Notes under the pieces: model-generated | Database searches by the model: none | Seen by the model: only the letters and a program-made list of their open reading frames with translations | Told to the model about the DNA's origin: nothing | Source: an uncultured Selenomonadaceae bacterium | Lineage (GTDB): Bacteria > Bacillota > Negativicutes > Selenomonadales > Selenomonadaceae | Length of the DNA: 64,000 bases | Assembly (NCBI GenBank): GCA_905235685.1 | Contig: CAJOMO010000017.1 | Coordinates: forward strand, 1 to 64,000 | Direction: 5' to 3' | Made by a program: the position numbers and the translations under genes | Shown: one piece after another, positions 9,107 through 18,686 of the stretch | Layout: the number at the start of each line of letters is the position of its first letter | Position numbering within the stretch: the stretch's first letter is position 1

Positions 9107-10297
9107 TCACGCCGTAGCTTCATTGACGAGCCGCACAATTTCTTTCGCGCCGCCTTCCATAGTTTCAGCCATAATTACGTTTTTAATCGGCGAATCCTTC
9201 AAAATCTGCCTCCCGAGTTCAACGTTCGTGCCTTCCAAACGCACAACCACCGGCACGGGAATTGATTTACCATCTTCAGAAATAATCTTAGCCGCCTCGA
9301 CAATACCCGCAGCAACCGCGTCACAGCGATTTATCCCGCCGAAAATATTTACGAAAATACCTTTAGCCTGTCCGCCGTCCAACATAATCTTGAAAGCAGT
9401 AGCAATTTTTTCGGGCGTGGAATCGCCGCCCACGTCAAGGAAATTCGCAGGTTCGCCGCCGTAATGTTTCAAAATATCTACAGTCGCCATAGCCAAACCC
9501 GCGCCGTTAACCATACAGGCAACATTGCCGCCCAAATTAACGTAGCTCAAGCCTTCCAGCGCCGCCGTGCGTTCCTTAGGATCTTCCTCCGATTCGTCGC
9601 GCAGAGCCTCAATATCGGCGTGGCGGTAAAGCGCGCTGTCGTCGAAATTCAGCTTAGCGTCAAGCGCGATAACTTCATCTTCCGCCGTAACAACCAGCGG
9701 ATTAATTTCAGTCAGCGAACAATCTTCACCGACAAAAACATTGTACAACTTCAACATAAAAGCAGACGCCTTGCGAATGACAGCCGCCGGAAAATTCATC
9801 CTGTAAGCCATCCTCGACGCCTGGAAGGGCATTAAACCAACCGCGGGGTCAATATATTCGCGGAAAATTTTTTCGGGCATTTCAGCGGCAACTTTCTCAA
9901 TTTCAACGCCGCCTTCTTCGCTGCCCATCATAACCACGCGCGCCGTTGTCCTGTCAATGACGAAGCTAAGGTAATATTCTTTGCGAATGTTCGAGCCTTC
10001 CTCAATGAGCAGGCGATTAACTTTTTTGCCGTCCGGACCGGTTTGATGCGTGACTAAAATTTTTCCGAGCAATTCAGTCGCGTAATTTTTAACTTCGTCA
10101 AGATTTTTCGCCAACTTGACGCCGCCGGCTTTACCGCGCCCGCCCGCGTGAATTTGCGCCTTGACAACGACCACAGGCTTATTCAGCTCCTGCGCGACGG
10201 CAACCGCCTCTTCAACGCTGAACGCCGGTTTACCATTGGGCACGGGCACGCCATAGCGCCGGAGAATTGCTTTACTTTGATATTCGTGAATGTTCAA
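9107..10297 (-). CDS. sucC: Succinyl-CoA ligase, beta subunit
   Basis: The 396-residue ATP-grasp subunit binds nucleotide and succinate. It begins [19 protein letters not shown] and has the glycine-rich [12 protein letters not shown] loop and the late [12 protein letters not shown] motif. The start is a TTG (10297) preceded by AGGAGGGAGCAAC. It is first in the sucC-sucD operon, expressed from the promoter at 10328-10356. Confidence 0.97.
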   Translation of the reverse strand: MNIHEYQSKAILRRYGVPVPNGKPAFSVEEAVAVAQELNKPVVVVKAQIHAGGRGKAGGVKLAKNLDEVKNYATELLGKILVTHQTGPDGKKVNRLLIEEGSNIRKEYYLSFVIDRTTARVVMMGSEEGGVEIEKVAAEMPEKIFREYIDPAVGLMPFQASRMAYRMNFPAAVIRKASAFMLKLYNVFVGEDCSLTEINPLVVTAEDEVIALDAKLNFDDSALYRHADIEALRDESEEDPKERTAALEGLSYVNLGGNVACMVNGAGLAMATVDILKHYGGEPANFLDVGGDSTPEKIATAFKIMLDGGQAKGIFVNIFGGINRCDAVAAGIVEAAKIISEDGKSIPVPVVVRLEGTNVELGRQILKDSPIKNVIMAETMEGGAKEIVRLVNEATA

Positions 10298-10327
10298 GTT
10301 GCTCCCTCCTAAAAAATACTTGGTAAT

Positions 10328-10356
10328 ATTTTAAACGAAAATTTTAATCTAAGCAA
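10328..10356 (-). promoter_or_regulatory. Probable sucCD promoter
   Basis: TTGCTT and TAAAAT on the minus strand are separated by 17 bp, just upstream of the AGGAGG ribosome site of sucC. Confidence 0.5.
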
Positions 10357-10361
10357 GTAAT

Positions 10362-10390
10362 TTTACTCAAAGCGGCAAATGTAGTATAAT
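10362..10390 (+). promoter_or_regulatory. Probable promoter of the glycosyltransferase gene
   Basis: TTTACT, a 17-bp spacer and a perfect TATAAT. The -10 ends 19 bp before the chosen ATG, giving a very short leader that contains GAGGTGG. It is divergent from and partly interleaved with the sucCD promoter. Confidence 0.5.
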
Positions 10391-10409
10391 GATTTTCGAG
10401 GTGGACTTG

Positions 10410-12677
10410 ATGGATTTTAAAATGACGATTTACAATACCTTGACCAGCGAAAACGTCAGAAATTTAGTTCGGCGGGTCGATGGTTTTTGTGCGCGGAAAT
10501 TGCCCAAATTTCACGAAAAAATATTCTTGCCGGTGAAATTGATGGCGAAATCTGCTTTGCTAAAATTGATAATGACGCCGGAGCCGGAAGAATTGCCGCC
10601 GCCCGCTCAGCCCGAACAATCCGGACAAACTGAAAAAATTCAAGCACCGGCGCGCGCGGCTCTTTGGCAATACGCGGAACAGGCGAATGATAAATTTCAG
10701 CCGCTCGTCAGCGTCGTTGTACCGAATTTCAATCACGCTGAATATTTGCGCCAAAGGTTGGAAACCGTTTACAGTCAAACTTACAAAAATTTCGAAGTGA
10801 TTTTGCTGGACGACGCTTCCACCGATAACAGCCTTGACGTCCTGCGCGAATTTTATAATCTGCACAAAAATAATACGCGGCTTTTCCCAAACAAAAAAAA
10901 TTCCGGCAACGTTTTCAAGCAGTGGCAAAAAGGCATTGACGCGGCGCGCGGCGATTTGATTTGGATTGCCGAATCCGACGACTACAGCGCGGAAAATTTT
11001 CTTGAGTCGCTCGTTGGTGCGTTTATCGATGAGTCTGTGCAAATCGCGTTTGTGCGCACGGATTTTATTCAAGACGGCGTGAAAACTTACGACACGGAAA
11101 ATTATTTGGCGGATATTCCGGACTTCGATTGGCGCGCGAAATTCACCGTGACCGCCGCCAATTTCGTTGCTAAGGGTATGTCGATTAAAAATCTTATTCC
11201 GAATGTCAGCGGCGTTATTTTCCGCAAGCCTTCACAGATTCGCGCAGAGATTATCGAAATTTGGCAGGATATGAAACTTTGCGGCGATTGGCTTTTTTAC
11301 CTTGAAATTATGAAATGCGGCTGCGTCCATTACAACCCCGCCGCCACGAATTTTTATCGCGTCCATCAACAAAGTACATCTCTCAAAATCCAGAAAGAAT
11401 ACCGTTATTACGAAGAACATCAGCGCATTGCCGAATTTGTCGCGCAGAATTACAGCGTCCCTGCCGAAAGTCATGCGCGCCATTTGCGCCAACTTGAGGA
11501 ACATTACCTAAGTTATTTCGGCGGCAAAGATATTTCCGACCTTGCCGAATATTTCAGCCTTGAAAAAATTCAGCGCGTCGAACGCAAGCCGAATATTTTA
11601 ATGTGCGTTTTTTCAATGTGCATTGGCGGTGGCGAAACTTTCCCGATTATCCTTGCCAACGAAATGCACCGCAAAGGTTATCCCGTGGCTGTTTTGGATT
11701 TTCAAATGTCCGACGATTTGCCCGAAATTCGCAAAAAAGTTCTGCGCGATATTCCATTTTTGCGCTTGAAAAAAATTCCGCCGATTGCTGAAGTTATCGC
11801 TCAAATGAAAATCGATATTGTTCACAGCCACCACGGCTCTGTCGACGAGGCTTTGACGCACATAAATTCGCCGAATATCCGTCACATTGTTACACTCCAC
11901 GGAATGTACGAGGCGACCGTTCAGCCGCATTTGAATAATCTTTTGACGCGCACAAGAAAATCTGTCAGCGCCTTTGTTTATATCGCCGATAAAAATTTGC
12001 AACCGTTCATTGATTTTAATTGGCAGCCGGACGAAAATTTTTACAAAATCGGCAACGGGCTTGAGACTTTTCCGATTAAGCCAATTTCGCGCAAAAGTTT
12101 AGATATTCCGGCGAAATCTTTTGTTTGCTGCGTGGTAAGCCGCGCCATTCCGGAAAAAGGCTGGCAAGCCGCTATTGACGCCGTTGAACTTGCCAATAAA
12201 AAATCTTCGCGCAGGATTGATTTGGTGCTTGTCGGCGCGGGCGAAATGTACGACAGATTGAACGGCAAAGTTTCAAAGTTCGTGCATTTGACTGGCTTTA
12301 AAAGCAACGTTCGCGATTATCTTGCGACGGCGGATATCGGGCTGTTGCCTTCGGAATTTGCCGGCGAAAGTTTTCCGCTTATGATTATCGACAGCTTTTT
12401 TAGCGGCAAGCCGGTTGTCAGTTCGAATTTGGGCGAAGTTACGAATATGATGAAGGACGCGCAGGGAAATTTCGCGGGCGTGGTTTTTGATTTGGTTGAC
12501 GGCAAAGTTCCAATCGAAAAGCTCAGCCGGATTTTGAAAAAATTGGCGAATGACGCGGGCGAATATAAAAAGCTCGCCGCGCGCGTTAAAAGTGCCGCTC
12601 AAAAATTTTCTATCGATTGCGTTGCTGATAAATATCTCGAAGTGTACAGCGCCGCTTTGCAAAAAAATAGACCGTGA
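10410..12677 (+). CDS. Two-domain glycosyltransferase (GT2 fused to GT4)
   Basis: The 755-residue protein appears cytoplasmic. The N-terminal catalytic unit is GT-A family 2: PLVSVVVPNFNHAEYL, then the YSQTYKNFEVILLDDASTD segment and the IAESDDY acidic motif. The C-terminal half is a GT-B family 4 domain with FVCCVVSRAIPEKGW, LVGAGEMYDRL and the donor-binding stretch LLPSEFAGESFPLMIIDSF. Such fusions build surface polysaccharides by adding two sugars. The ATG at 10410 is preceded by GAGGTGG at 5 bp; an ATG at 10389 lacks a site. It converges on the lpxD operon, which fits a role in LPS or capsule glycans. The sugars cannot be named. Confidence 0.85.
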   Translation: MDFKMTIYNTLTSENVRNLVRRVDGFCARKLPKFHEKIFLPVKLMAKSALLKLIMTPEPEELPPPAQPEQSGQTEKIQAPARAALWQYAEQANDKFQPLVSVVVPNFNHAEYLRQRLETVYSQTYKNFEVILLDDASTDNSLDVLREFYNLHKNNTRLFPNKKNSGNVFKQWQKGIDAARGDLIWIAESDDYSAENFLESLVGAFIDESVQIAFVRTDFIQDGVKTYDTENYLADIPDFDWRAKFTVTAANFVAKGMSIKNLIPNVSGVIFRKPSQIRAEIIEIWQDMKLCGDWLFYLEIMKCGCVHYNPAATNFYRVHQQSTSLKIQKEYRYYEEHQRIAEFVAQNYSVPAESHARHLRQLEEHYLSYFGGKDISDLAEYFSLEKIQRVERKPNILMCVFSMCIGGGETFPIILANEMHRKGYPVAVLDFQMSDDLPEIRKKVLRDIPFLRLKKIPPIAEVIAQMKIDIVHSHHGSVDEALTHINSPNIRHIVTLHGMYEATVQPHLNNLLTRTRKSVSAFVYIADKNLQPFIDFNWQPDENFYKIGNGLETFPIKPISRKSLDIPAKSFVCCVVSRAIPEKGWQAAIDAVELANKKSSRRIDLVLVGAGEMYDRLNGKVSKFVHLTGFKSNVRDYLATADIGLLPSEFAGESFPLMIIDSFFSGKPVVSSNLGEVTNMMKDAQGNFAGVVFDLVDGKVPIEKLSRILKKLANDAGEYKKLAARVKSAAQKFSIDCVADKYLEVYSAALQKNRP

Positions 12678-12701
12678 CTTTTCAGCCACAGCCTTAAAAT
12701 T

Positions 12702-13724
12702 TTATTTGCCGTCAATTTGTTTTTCAAGCTGGCGGATTCTTTTAATGAGTTCGGGAATTTTTTGCATAGACGCCTGCATTCTCAGCCAATCGCCGTGAGG
12801 TTGCACCGGAAAACCCGAGCCGAAAAATCCTTCGGGCATATTTTTGGTTATACCAGAGCGCCCCGCGTAAACCGAATTGCCGCCGATTTTTATATGTCCG
12901 ACAGTTCCGGTTTGCCCGCCGAAAGTTACGTTATCGCCAACGATCGTTGAGCCGGAAATTCCCGTTTGCGCCACGATTAAACAATTCGCGCCGATTTTGC
13001 AGTTGTGCCCAATGTGAACGAGATTATCAATTTTCGTGCCGTGCCCAATGACAGTCGAGCCCATTGCCGCGCGGTCAATCCCAACGCACGCGCCAATTTC
13101 AACGTCATCTTCCACAACCACATTGCCGATTTGCGGAACTTTCGTGTGGACGCCGCCGGTTGTCGTGAAACCAAATCCGTCAGCGCCGATAACTGCCGAA
13201 CTGTGAATCACGCACCGCGCGCCAATTTCGCAGTATTCGCGAATCGTCACGTTGGAATAAACAACTGTATCAGCGCCGATTTTCGCGTGCTGCCCAATGT
13301 ACGTGTGCGGATAAATCACCGCGCCGTCGCCAATCTGCACATTTCTGTCAATGTAAGCGAACGCCATAATCTTGACGTTAAAACCGATTTTCGAGCCAGC
13401 ACCGATAAAAGCTTTGTTGCTGATACCTTCGGGAAGTTCGACTTTCGGCATAAAAATTTCCATCAACTTTGCGAAGGCAATTTTCGGCTCGGCGGATTTA
13501 ATGCTGTTCGCGGGAATATCGCCGTCAAAATTCGCGGGAATGATAACCGCCGACGCGTTACAATTTTTCGCCTGCGCAACGTGATTTTCGTCCGCAAAAG
13601 TTATATCGCCGGTTTGGGCAGTGTCAATGCTGTCTAAGCCGGTTATTTTTATTTCGCCGTCACCAATCAATTCGCCGCCAATTATCTCCGCAATTTCGCG
13701 CAGAGTTCTATTAACGCCGCTCAT
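12702..13724 (-). CDS. lpxD: UDP-3-O-(3-hydroxyacyl)glucosamine N-acyltransferase
   Basis: LpxD performs the third step of lipid A synthesis, adding the second hydroxyacyl chain. The 340-residue protein has the N-terminal uridine-binding domain ([16 protein letters not shown]) followed by a left-handed beta-helix of hexapeptide repeats (residues about 105-300). The catalytic His is in [12 protein letters not shown], and a C-terminal helix binds acyl carrier protein. It overlaps the upstream ompH lipoprotein gene by 4 bp. Its presence is the strongest sign that this organism makes an outer membrane. Confidence 0.97.
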   Translation of the reverse strand: MSGVNRTLREIAEIIGGELIGDGEIKITGLDSIDTAQTGDITFADENHVAQAKNCNASAVIIPANFDGDIPANSIKSAEPKIAFAKLMEIFMPKVELPEGISNKAFIGAGSKIGFNVKIMAFAYIDRNVQIGDGAVIYPHTYIGQHAKIGADTVVYSNVTIREYCEIGARCVIHSSAVIGADGFGFTTTGGVHTKVPQIGNVVVEDDVEIGACVGIDRAAMGSTVIGHGTKIDNLVHIGHNCKIGANCLIVAQTGISGSTIVGDNVTFGGQTGTVGHIKIGGNSVYAGRSGITKNMPEGFFGSGFPVQPHGDWLRMQASMQKIPELIKRIRQLEKQIDGK

Positions 13725-14155
13725 TGCAATTTCTGAATGACTTCATCGGTAACATCGATACCGCCTTTCAAGATAAGTGGCTGTTCGGTGGTGCTGTCGA
13801 TAACCACGTCAAGATTTTTTTCCTGCGCGATACCGGCAAGCACTTCGTCGAGTTTGTATTTAAATTGCGTGGCATAAGCTTGATCTATACCCATAATTTT
13901 TCGCTGAAGTTCGATTTGAGCCTTTGCAATTTCTTCTTCGGTCCAATCGGGATGATTTTCAAGTTCGGTGGCGGTCTCATTTTGAATCTCCGTCATTTTC
14001 TGAGCGCCCTCGTCCATAATGGCTTTAATCTGCGGCGCGTCGCTCATAACTTTTTCGACGTCTATAACGCCGATATTCGCCTCACTGCCGCAGCCGGTCA
14101 TTAAAAAAGTTGCCACTATCAACGCGGCTAATTTGCATTTCATTAATAACTTCAC
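13721..14155 (-). CDS. OmpH/Skp-family periplasmic chaperone-like lipoprotein
   Basis: The 144-residue precursor has the lipobox LMTGC, so it should be lipidated at about Cys22. The mature part has the OmpH start [12 protein letters not shown], a charged alpha-helical arm (residues about 50-100) and the closing [30 protein letters not shown]. Skp homologues hold outer-membrane proteins during transit. It is the third OmpH-type gene of the operon and is coupled to lpxD by a 4-bp overlap. Confidence 0.85.
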   Translation of the reverse strand: MKLLMKCKLAALIVATFLMTGCGSEANIGVIDVEKVMSDAPQIKAIMDEGAQKMTEIQNETATELENHPDWTEEEIAKAQIELQRKIMGIDQAYATQFKYKLDEVLAGIAQEKNLDVVIDSTTEQPLILKGGIDVTDEVIQKLQ

Positions 14156-14212
14156 CCTTTGAATTTTTATTCGCTTATTCTAACAGCACGCGCCGAAATT
14201 GTAAAGAAATTT

Positions 14213-14401
14213 TCACCGCCGCAACGCCCGCAGTAAATCTTTGGTTAAATCTTTGGCGTCTTTGCCGGCAATAATTTTCGCACCGTACGATTTATTTTGC
14301 TCCAATTTAAAATTCATATCGGCGTTGTAAAAAAATTTTTCTTCGGCGTAGGAACTTTCACGCTTGATAAAAACCATTTCCAGGCGATACAGCGCGCCCA
14401 A
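14213..14401 (-). pseudogene. Tandem copy of the 3' end of the upstream OmpH-like gene
   Basis: Sixty-two codons from LGALYRLEMVF to LLRALRR are nearly identical to the last codons of the 354-residue gene just upstream, differing by a few substitutions and a three-base indel (FFYNADMNF against FFNNAMNF). There is no start region or signal peptide, and the frame is shifted against the parent's stop. It is a partial tandem duplication of about 190 bp that left a second 3' end behind the intact gene. It is unlikely to be expressed as a protein. Confidence 0.85.
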
Positions 14402-14403
14402 TT

Positions 14404-15468
14404 TCAGCGCCGCAACGCCCGCAGTAAATCTTTGGTTAAATCTTTGGCGTCTCTGCCGGCAATAATTTTCGCACCGTACGATTTATTTTGCTCCAATTTA
14501 AAATTCATAGCATTATTAAAAAATTTTTCTTCGGCGTAGGAACTTTCACGCTTGATAAAAACCATTTCCAGGCGATACAGCGCGCCCAATTTCCCCGCCT
14601 CGTCGACAATCGAATTTAAAATTTCGTTTTCAAGAGCCGCGCGCGCGTTGGAAGTTTCGGTTAATTCGTCAAGAATTTCTTTGCGCCGCCTTTGCCGAAA
14701 AGCAATTTCATTCGTCGCCGCCTCCATAATTTCACGGTTTCGCTCTTGCAATTCCCGAATTTTCGCCAGAGCCTCGTTGTTGTACCGGTTGTAACTTTCC
14801 TCTGCCTCGCGTTTGATTCGCGCCTCTTCGTCTGCAAATTGTGAATCAACGTAATTATTGATTTCCGCCGTCCATTCGTCAAGCAAAACCTTTTGCGCGT
14901 TGTTTCGCCGAATAACAAGGTCGTCGAGCTGTTTTTCCAATTCTTGAATTTGTTCCGGCGTCAAGCGCAGAATATCGGCGTTGCGGAGTTTCATCGTGAC
15001 GTTGAAAGATTCATTCAAATAATCGTCGCGTATGCCATCTCGCCGCTTGATATAATCCGGCTCAGTTTTTTTCTTGTATTCGTCGGCGGCGCGTTGCTTT
15101 TTGGCGCGAATTTCGGCAAGTTGGCTGATTAAATTTTGCATATTTTTTTCGCGGGCGGATTCTTCAAAAGGCGTGATATCAATTTCCGGCAATTTCGGCG
15201 GAATGACGGGGCGCATAACTTCCTCAAGTTCCAGGCGAAGGCGAATTTCTTTAGCTTGCAAATTTTTCAATTCGTCGCCTGCGGGGTTATTTTTCTGAAT
15301 TTGTTCAAGGTCGATTATTCCGAAACCGCGAATAGGATTTTCGTCTTCAACTTGCTTGGGGCGCTCGACTTTAATTTTTGGTGGAGGCTCATAAAAATAC
15401 AATCCGCCGCCTATTATCAGCGTCATTAACGCCGCCGCTGTCAGCCTGTAATGCGCCAATCCTACCAA
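14404..15468 (-). CDS. OmpH-like coiled-coil protein, enlarged (354 aa)
   Basis: An N-terminal hydrophobic segment (RLTAAALMTLIIGGGLYFY) anchors or exports it. The rest is strongly charged and helical, with long Glu/Lys/Arg heptad-like stretches (residues about 60-280). The motif FGIIDLEQIQKNNPAGDEL resembles the OmpH opening, and the end AKIIAGRDAKDLTKDLLRAL resembles OmpH tails. At 354 residues it is about twice normal Skp length, as if the coiled-coil arms were lengthened. It is second in the ompH-ompH-like-ompH-lpxD operon. The family assignment rests on context plus weak motifs. Confidence 0.7.
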   Translation of the reverse strand: MVGLAHYRLTAAALMTLIIGGGLYFYEPPPKIKVERPKQVEDENPIRGFGIIDLEQIQKNNPAGDELKNLQAKEIRLRLELEEVMRPVIPPKLPEIDITPFEESAREKNMQNLISQLAEIRAKKQRAADEYKKKTEPDYIKRRDGIRDDYLNESFNVTMKLRNADILRLTPEQIQELEKQLDDLVIRRNNAQKVLLDEWTAEINNYVDSQFADEEARIKREAEESYNRYNNEALAKIRELQERNREIMEAATNEIAFRQRRRKEILDELTETSNARAALENEILNSIVDEAGKLGALYRLEMVFIKRESSYAEEKFFNNAMNFKLEQNKSYGAKIIAGRDAKDLTKDLLRALRR

Positions 15469-15535
15469 TCCTTTTGCATAAAAAAAGGAAAGACTTCAGC
15501 GCCTTTCCTCGGAAAATATTTTTGCCAAATCGACT

Positions 15536-16006
15536 TTAACTCTTTTTGAGCTGTGAGATAACATTTTGAGTAATATCCGTGCCGCCGTAAATCACAACCG
15601 AATTGTCGATAACAATGCTTAAACCTTTGGAATCCGCAACTTTTTTGATTGCCGCGTCAACAGATTTGGTAATGGGCTCCATGAGTTCAGCTTGTTTTTG
15701 GACGAAACGCTGTTGGCATTGTTGGAAATAGTCATTTTTTTCTTCGTCGCTCATACCGGCAGCTTTTTCTTCAAAGTCTTTGGCGATATCCTTGTAAGCG
15801 GCTTCCAGCTGAGTATTGACTTTTTGAATATCGGGGTGTTGCGAAACGATTTGCCGATAATTGACGACTCCGACGTTTGCGGAACTTGCCGCCGCGGCAA
15901 CTCCGCTGCCGGTTTGCGTCAAAGCTATCGCCACCACACTGCCTATGAATACAAGCGCAATCGCAATGCTGATAATTTTCACGTGTCTTTTTTCCAATTT
16001 GAGCAT
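15536..16006 (-). CDS. OmpH/Skp-family periplasmic chaperone
   Basis: The 156-residue protein has an N-terminal membrane segment (about residues 10-30), then ANVGVVNYRQIVSQHPDIQKV, the typical OmpH start, a helical arm with DEEKNDYFQQCQQRFVQK, and the closing GLSIVIDNSVVIYGGTDITQ. It is first in the envelope operon that ends with lpxD. The likely role is escorting outer-membrane proteins through the periplasm. Confidence 0.88.
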   Translation of the reverse strand: MLKLEKRHVKIISIAIALVFIGSVVAIALTQTGSGVAAAASSANVGVVNYRQIVSQHPDIQKVNTQLEAAYKDIAKDFEEKAAGMSDEEKNDYFQQCQQRFVQKQAELMEPITKSVDAAIKKVADSKGLSIVIDNSVVIYGGTDITQNVISQLKKS

Positions 16007-16041
16007 TCTATCAAGTCTCCTTCGATTTTCAAAGTTTATTC

Positions 16042-16070
16042 ATTATAGCAGACTGATTTTGACTTTGCAA
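16042..16070 (-). promoter_or_regulatory. Promoter of the ompH-lpxD operon
   Basis: TTGCAA and a perfect TATAAT on the minus strand with 17 bp between them, about 35 bp upstream of the first ompH ATG. Confidence 0.65.
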
Positions 16071-16078
16071 GATTATTT

Positions 16079-16336
16079 TTAAATGCGCCAGATTCCGCCC
16101 AATAATAAGAAACACAGTACCAAAAGCGCTATGCAGCCCGCCAATAACAATATCCAATCCGGAAGGTATTTCCAAACTATGTCGTTTGTCAATTTTTCAA
16201 GCGGTATTTTCGATTCGTAATGAGCCACCGGCAGATAACATACCGCGCCGATTACCACGCCTATCAGCAATATACACAGAAAACCCATCAGTACGTCAAC
16301 GCGCGGCAGGTACGACATTATGACGTCCAAATCCAT
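16079..16336 (-). CDS. Small two-helix membrane protein
   Basis: The 85-residue protein has two strong hydrophobic helices (VLMGFLCILLIGVVIGAV and ILLLAGCIALLVLCFLLLG) joined by a polar loop of about 35 residues. The ATG follows TTAGGAGTTGGTTAA and lies inside the nrdG frame, so the genes overlap by 41 bp in different frames. I do not recognise a family. Co-transcription with nrdG is likely; a functional link is not shown. Confidence 0.6.
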   Translation of the reverse strand: MDLDVIMSYLPRVDVLMGFLCILLIGVVIGAVCYLPVAHYESKIPLEKLTNDIVWKYLPDWILLLAGCIALLVLCFLLLGGIWRI

Positions 16337-16790
16337 TTAACCAACTCCTAACCTCAATTATTCGCTGATTTTTTGAGCCTCGAAATTCCAAATCCAAATC
16401 GCGCAGTTCCTCAATATATTCGCCGTCAACCAAAATATCGACAAAATTTAAAAGCTCCATTGCCGCCGCCGGTATTTCTTCAATTTTGTAGCCGGTGTAG
16501 CACCAAACATTTAAGCCGAGATTTTTTGCCGCCTTAGCAAGTTCGATAGCCGCCGGTATCTGCAACAAAGGTTCGCCGCCCGTCAAGGTTATTCCCATAA
16601 GCAACGGATTTTTTTTTATATCAGAAATAAGTTCAGCTGTGTCAACAATTTTGCCGCCGTCCAATGCGTGCGTCGTCGGATTGTGGCAACCTTTGCAATT
16701 TCTCAAACAGCCTTGCATAAAAATCGCGTATCGAATGCCTTCACCGTCAACGTAAGATTCCGGAACTACGCCCGCTATTCTCACCTCCAA
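16296..16790 (-). CDS. nrdG: Anaerobic ribonucleotide reductase activating protein
   Basis: This radical SAM enzyme installs the glycyl radical on NrdD. It has the [4Fe-4S] motif C-x3-C-x2-C in MQGCLRNCKGCHNP, preceded by GEGIRYAIFMQG, and the TLTGGEPLLQ SAM-binding segment. I place the start at the TTG at 16790, 6 bp after GAGGTG; the GTG at 16799 overlaps that site. The C-terminal tail after QRIIEVRSWL runs into the next gene. nrdD is not in the window. Confidence 0.92.
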   Translation of the reverse strand: MEVRIAGVVPESYVDGEGIRYAIFMQGCLRNCKGCHNPTTHALDGGKIVDTAELISDIKKNPLLMGITLTGGEPLLQIPAAIELAKAAKNLGLNVWCYTGYKIEEIPAAAMELLNFVDILVDGEYIEELRDLDLEFRGSKNQRIIEVRSWLNGFGRHNVVPAAR

Positions 16791-16849
16791 ATTTATCACC
16801 TCAAACGTAGTATAAGCAATAAAATTTTATCAGTCAATATAATCAGTAT

Positions 16850-16961
16850 CAACTTTCTTTCTCAGTCGCCGAAAGAAAGTTGCAAAGAAAGTGCTTGTTT
16901 GCCGGATAATTCGCGTCACGCTCATTAACGGCAAACGGGTTCGCCGCCCATCCTTGGGCGG
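16850..16961 (+). repeat. Tripartite hairpin element R3
   Basis: P hairpin CAACTTTCTTTC / GAAAGAAAGTTG (16850-16882), linker GCAAAGAAAG, M outer arms GTTTGCCG / CGGCAAAC (16897-16904, 16929-16936) around the inner loop GTCAC, H hairpin CCGCCCATCCTTGGGCGG (16944-16961). It lies between rqcH and nrdG, with H 16 bp after the rqcH stop, so it is inverted relative to the neighbouring genes. It is nearly identical to R8. Confidence 0.85.
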
Positions 16962-16977
16962 TCTCAATTGCCGGTCT

Positions 16978-18630
16978 TTAGCCGTCGATATAAAGTGTTC
17001 GCTGATTCGTAAAAATTACAAAGCCAGGTTTCGCCCCCGAAGGCTTTTTCACAAATTTGCAAAGCGTATAATCAACGGGAACATTCGACGAGCCGCTCGC
17101 TTTAGAAAAATTCACTGCCAATTTCGCCGCATACAACAAAGTTTCAGCTGCCGGTTCAACGCCGCCGCAACGAATTATGACGTGAGAGCCGGTAATGTCT
17201 TTGGTGTGCAGCCAAATATCGTTGTCGTCAGCCATTTTGAAAGTCAAGCGGTCGTTCTGCGCATTGTTTTTGCCGATTAAAATTTCTGTACCGTCGGGCG
17301 CGGTGAATTTGAAAGGCTCTGATTTTTTGCTAAGCGCGGTGCGTTTGCGATTTTCCTTCAAGTAGCCGCCGCTCAAAAGTTCTGCGCGAATTTCTTCAAT
17401 GTCAGCCAAAGTCGCGCTCGCCGTCAGCGAATGTTCAATACTTTCAAGGTAAATAATTTCAGCGCGGCATTTGTCGATTTGCTCCAAAATGTGGCTCGTC
17501 GAACGTTTCAGCTTGTCATATTTTTTATAAAAGTTTTGAATGTTCGTGGCGATTGTAAATTTTTTATCCAGCGGAATTGAAATTTCGTCGCCGCTCTCGC
17601 TGTAAATATTTTTCACGGTCACAATTTCGTCGGCGTGATCTTTGAATTGATACCGGTAAGTCGACAAATTATCTGCGCGAATCCGCCAATCGTCGGCGTT
17701 TTCGGCGGCGGCAAGCTCACTTTCCAGCACGCTAATTTTATTCGTGGCGCGGCGAAGTTCATTGTGTACCAGCTTAGAAAATTTTTCCTTATCGGGCGGC
17801 GTGTAAGAGCCAATCATCTCGTCCGCCGCCTCAAGCATTTCAGAAATTGTGTCGAAAATTTTCACCGGCTTATCAAAATAATTCAGCTTAATCGCCGAAA
17901 TTGCCAAAACTTTTCCGCCCTCTTCGACGAGGCACGGCGCAGGTTCGGCGTCACGAATTTTTATCAGCGCGTCAGTCAGATTCGTCAAACCGGTTTGATA
18001 AACAACCTCGTTGACGGTTTGCGGTCCGAAGCCTTGACAAACATTCATTATCGCCTTGTCAATTCGCGCAGGAGCGGCATTAATCCTTTCGACGACTTCA
18101 GAAATATTTGCCGAAAAAATATCCAATTTGTTTTGGGCGGGCGGCATTTGATAAATCTGATTTGGCAAAACAGTTCGGACGCGGCTTGAATTTGTGCCGA
18201 TTTTTTTCAGCGCATCGATAATTTTTCCGTCCGAAATTAAAATAATGTTGCTGTACTTGCCGATAAGTTCAACCGCCAGCGTCACGGTTTGAATTTTGCC
18301 GCCCGCGCCGATTGTGTCAACGTCGATAAAAATAATCCTGTCAAGCTCAAATTGGCGAATGTCGGCGATTCTGCCGCCCTCAAGATTTTTCCGCAATACC
18401 ATACAAAAAGTCGAAGGTTCGGGCAAATTTTCCTGCGAATTTTTCACGGCGTAAATGGCGGGATTTTGCGGCGCGATTGAAATTCTTATCGCGTGGCTCT
18501 GATATTGGTTGCGTACCGTGAGCGTGAAATTCGCCTTATTCTGCTGAGTAATTTTTTCCACGCGCCCGCCGATTAAAATTTTCGCCAATTCGGCTGTCAG
18601 CGCGCGCATTGAAAATCCGTCAAGATTCAT
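16978..18630 (-). CDS. rqcH: Rqc2/RqcH-type ribosome quality-control protein (NFACT family)
   Basis: RqcH binds stalled 50S subunits carrying peptidyl-tRNA and adds C-terminal alanine tails that mark the peptide for degradation. The 550-residue protein has the NFACT-N opening MNLDGFSMRALTAEL, a central coiled coil (residues about 290-410) and the NFACT-R domain with NDIWLHTKDITGSHVII. It was formerly annotated as a fibronectin-binding protein. The ATG at 18630 follows AGAGGTGCAGCT. A frame six codons longer exists but lacks a site. Confidence 0.93.
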   Translation of the reverse strand: MNLDGFSMRALTAELAKILIGGRVEKITQQNKANFTLTVRNQYQSHAIRISIAPQNPAIYAVKNSQENLPEPSTFCMVLRKNLEGGRIADIRQFELDRIIFIDVDTIGAGGKIQTVTLAVELIGKYSNIILISDGKIIDALKKIGTNSSRVRTVLPNQIYQMPPAQNKLDIFSANISEVVERINAAPARIDKAIMNVCQGFGPQTVNEVVYQTGLTNLTDALIKIRDAEPAPCLVEEGGKVLAISAIKLNYFDKPVKIFDTISEMLEAADEMIGSYTPPDKEKFSKLVHNELRRATNKISVLESELAAAENADDWRIRADNLSTYRYQFKDHADEIVTVKNIYSESGDEISIPLDKKFTIATNIQNFYKKYDKLKRSTSHILEQIDKCRAEIIYLESIEHSLTASATLADIEEIRAELLSGGYLKENRKRTALSKKSEPFKFTAPDGTEILIGKNNAQNDRLTFKMADDNDIWLHTKDITGSHVIIRCGGVEPAAETLLYAAKLAVNFSKASGSSNVPVDYTLCKFVKKPSGAKPGFVIFTNQRTLYIDG

Positions 18631-18686
18631 AGCTGCACCTCTGCACAAAAAAATAGCTAGCAGTTTTCACCACTAACTTTGAATAT

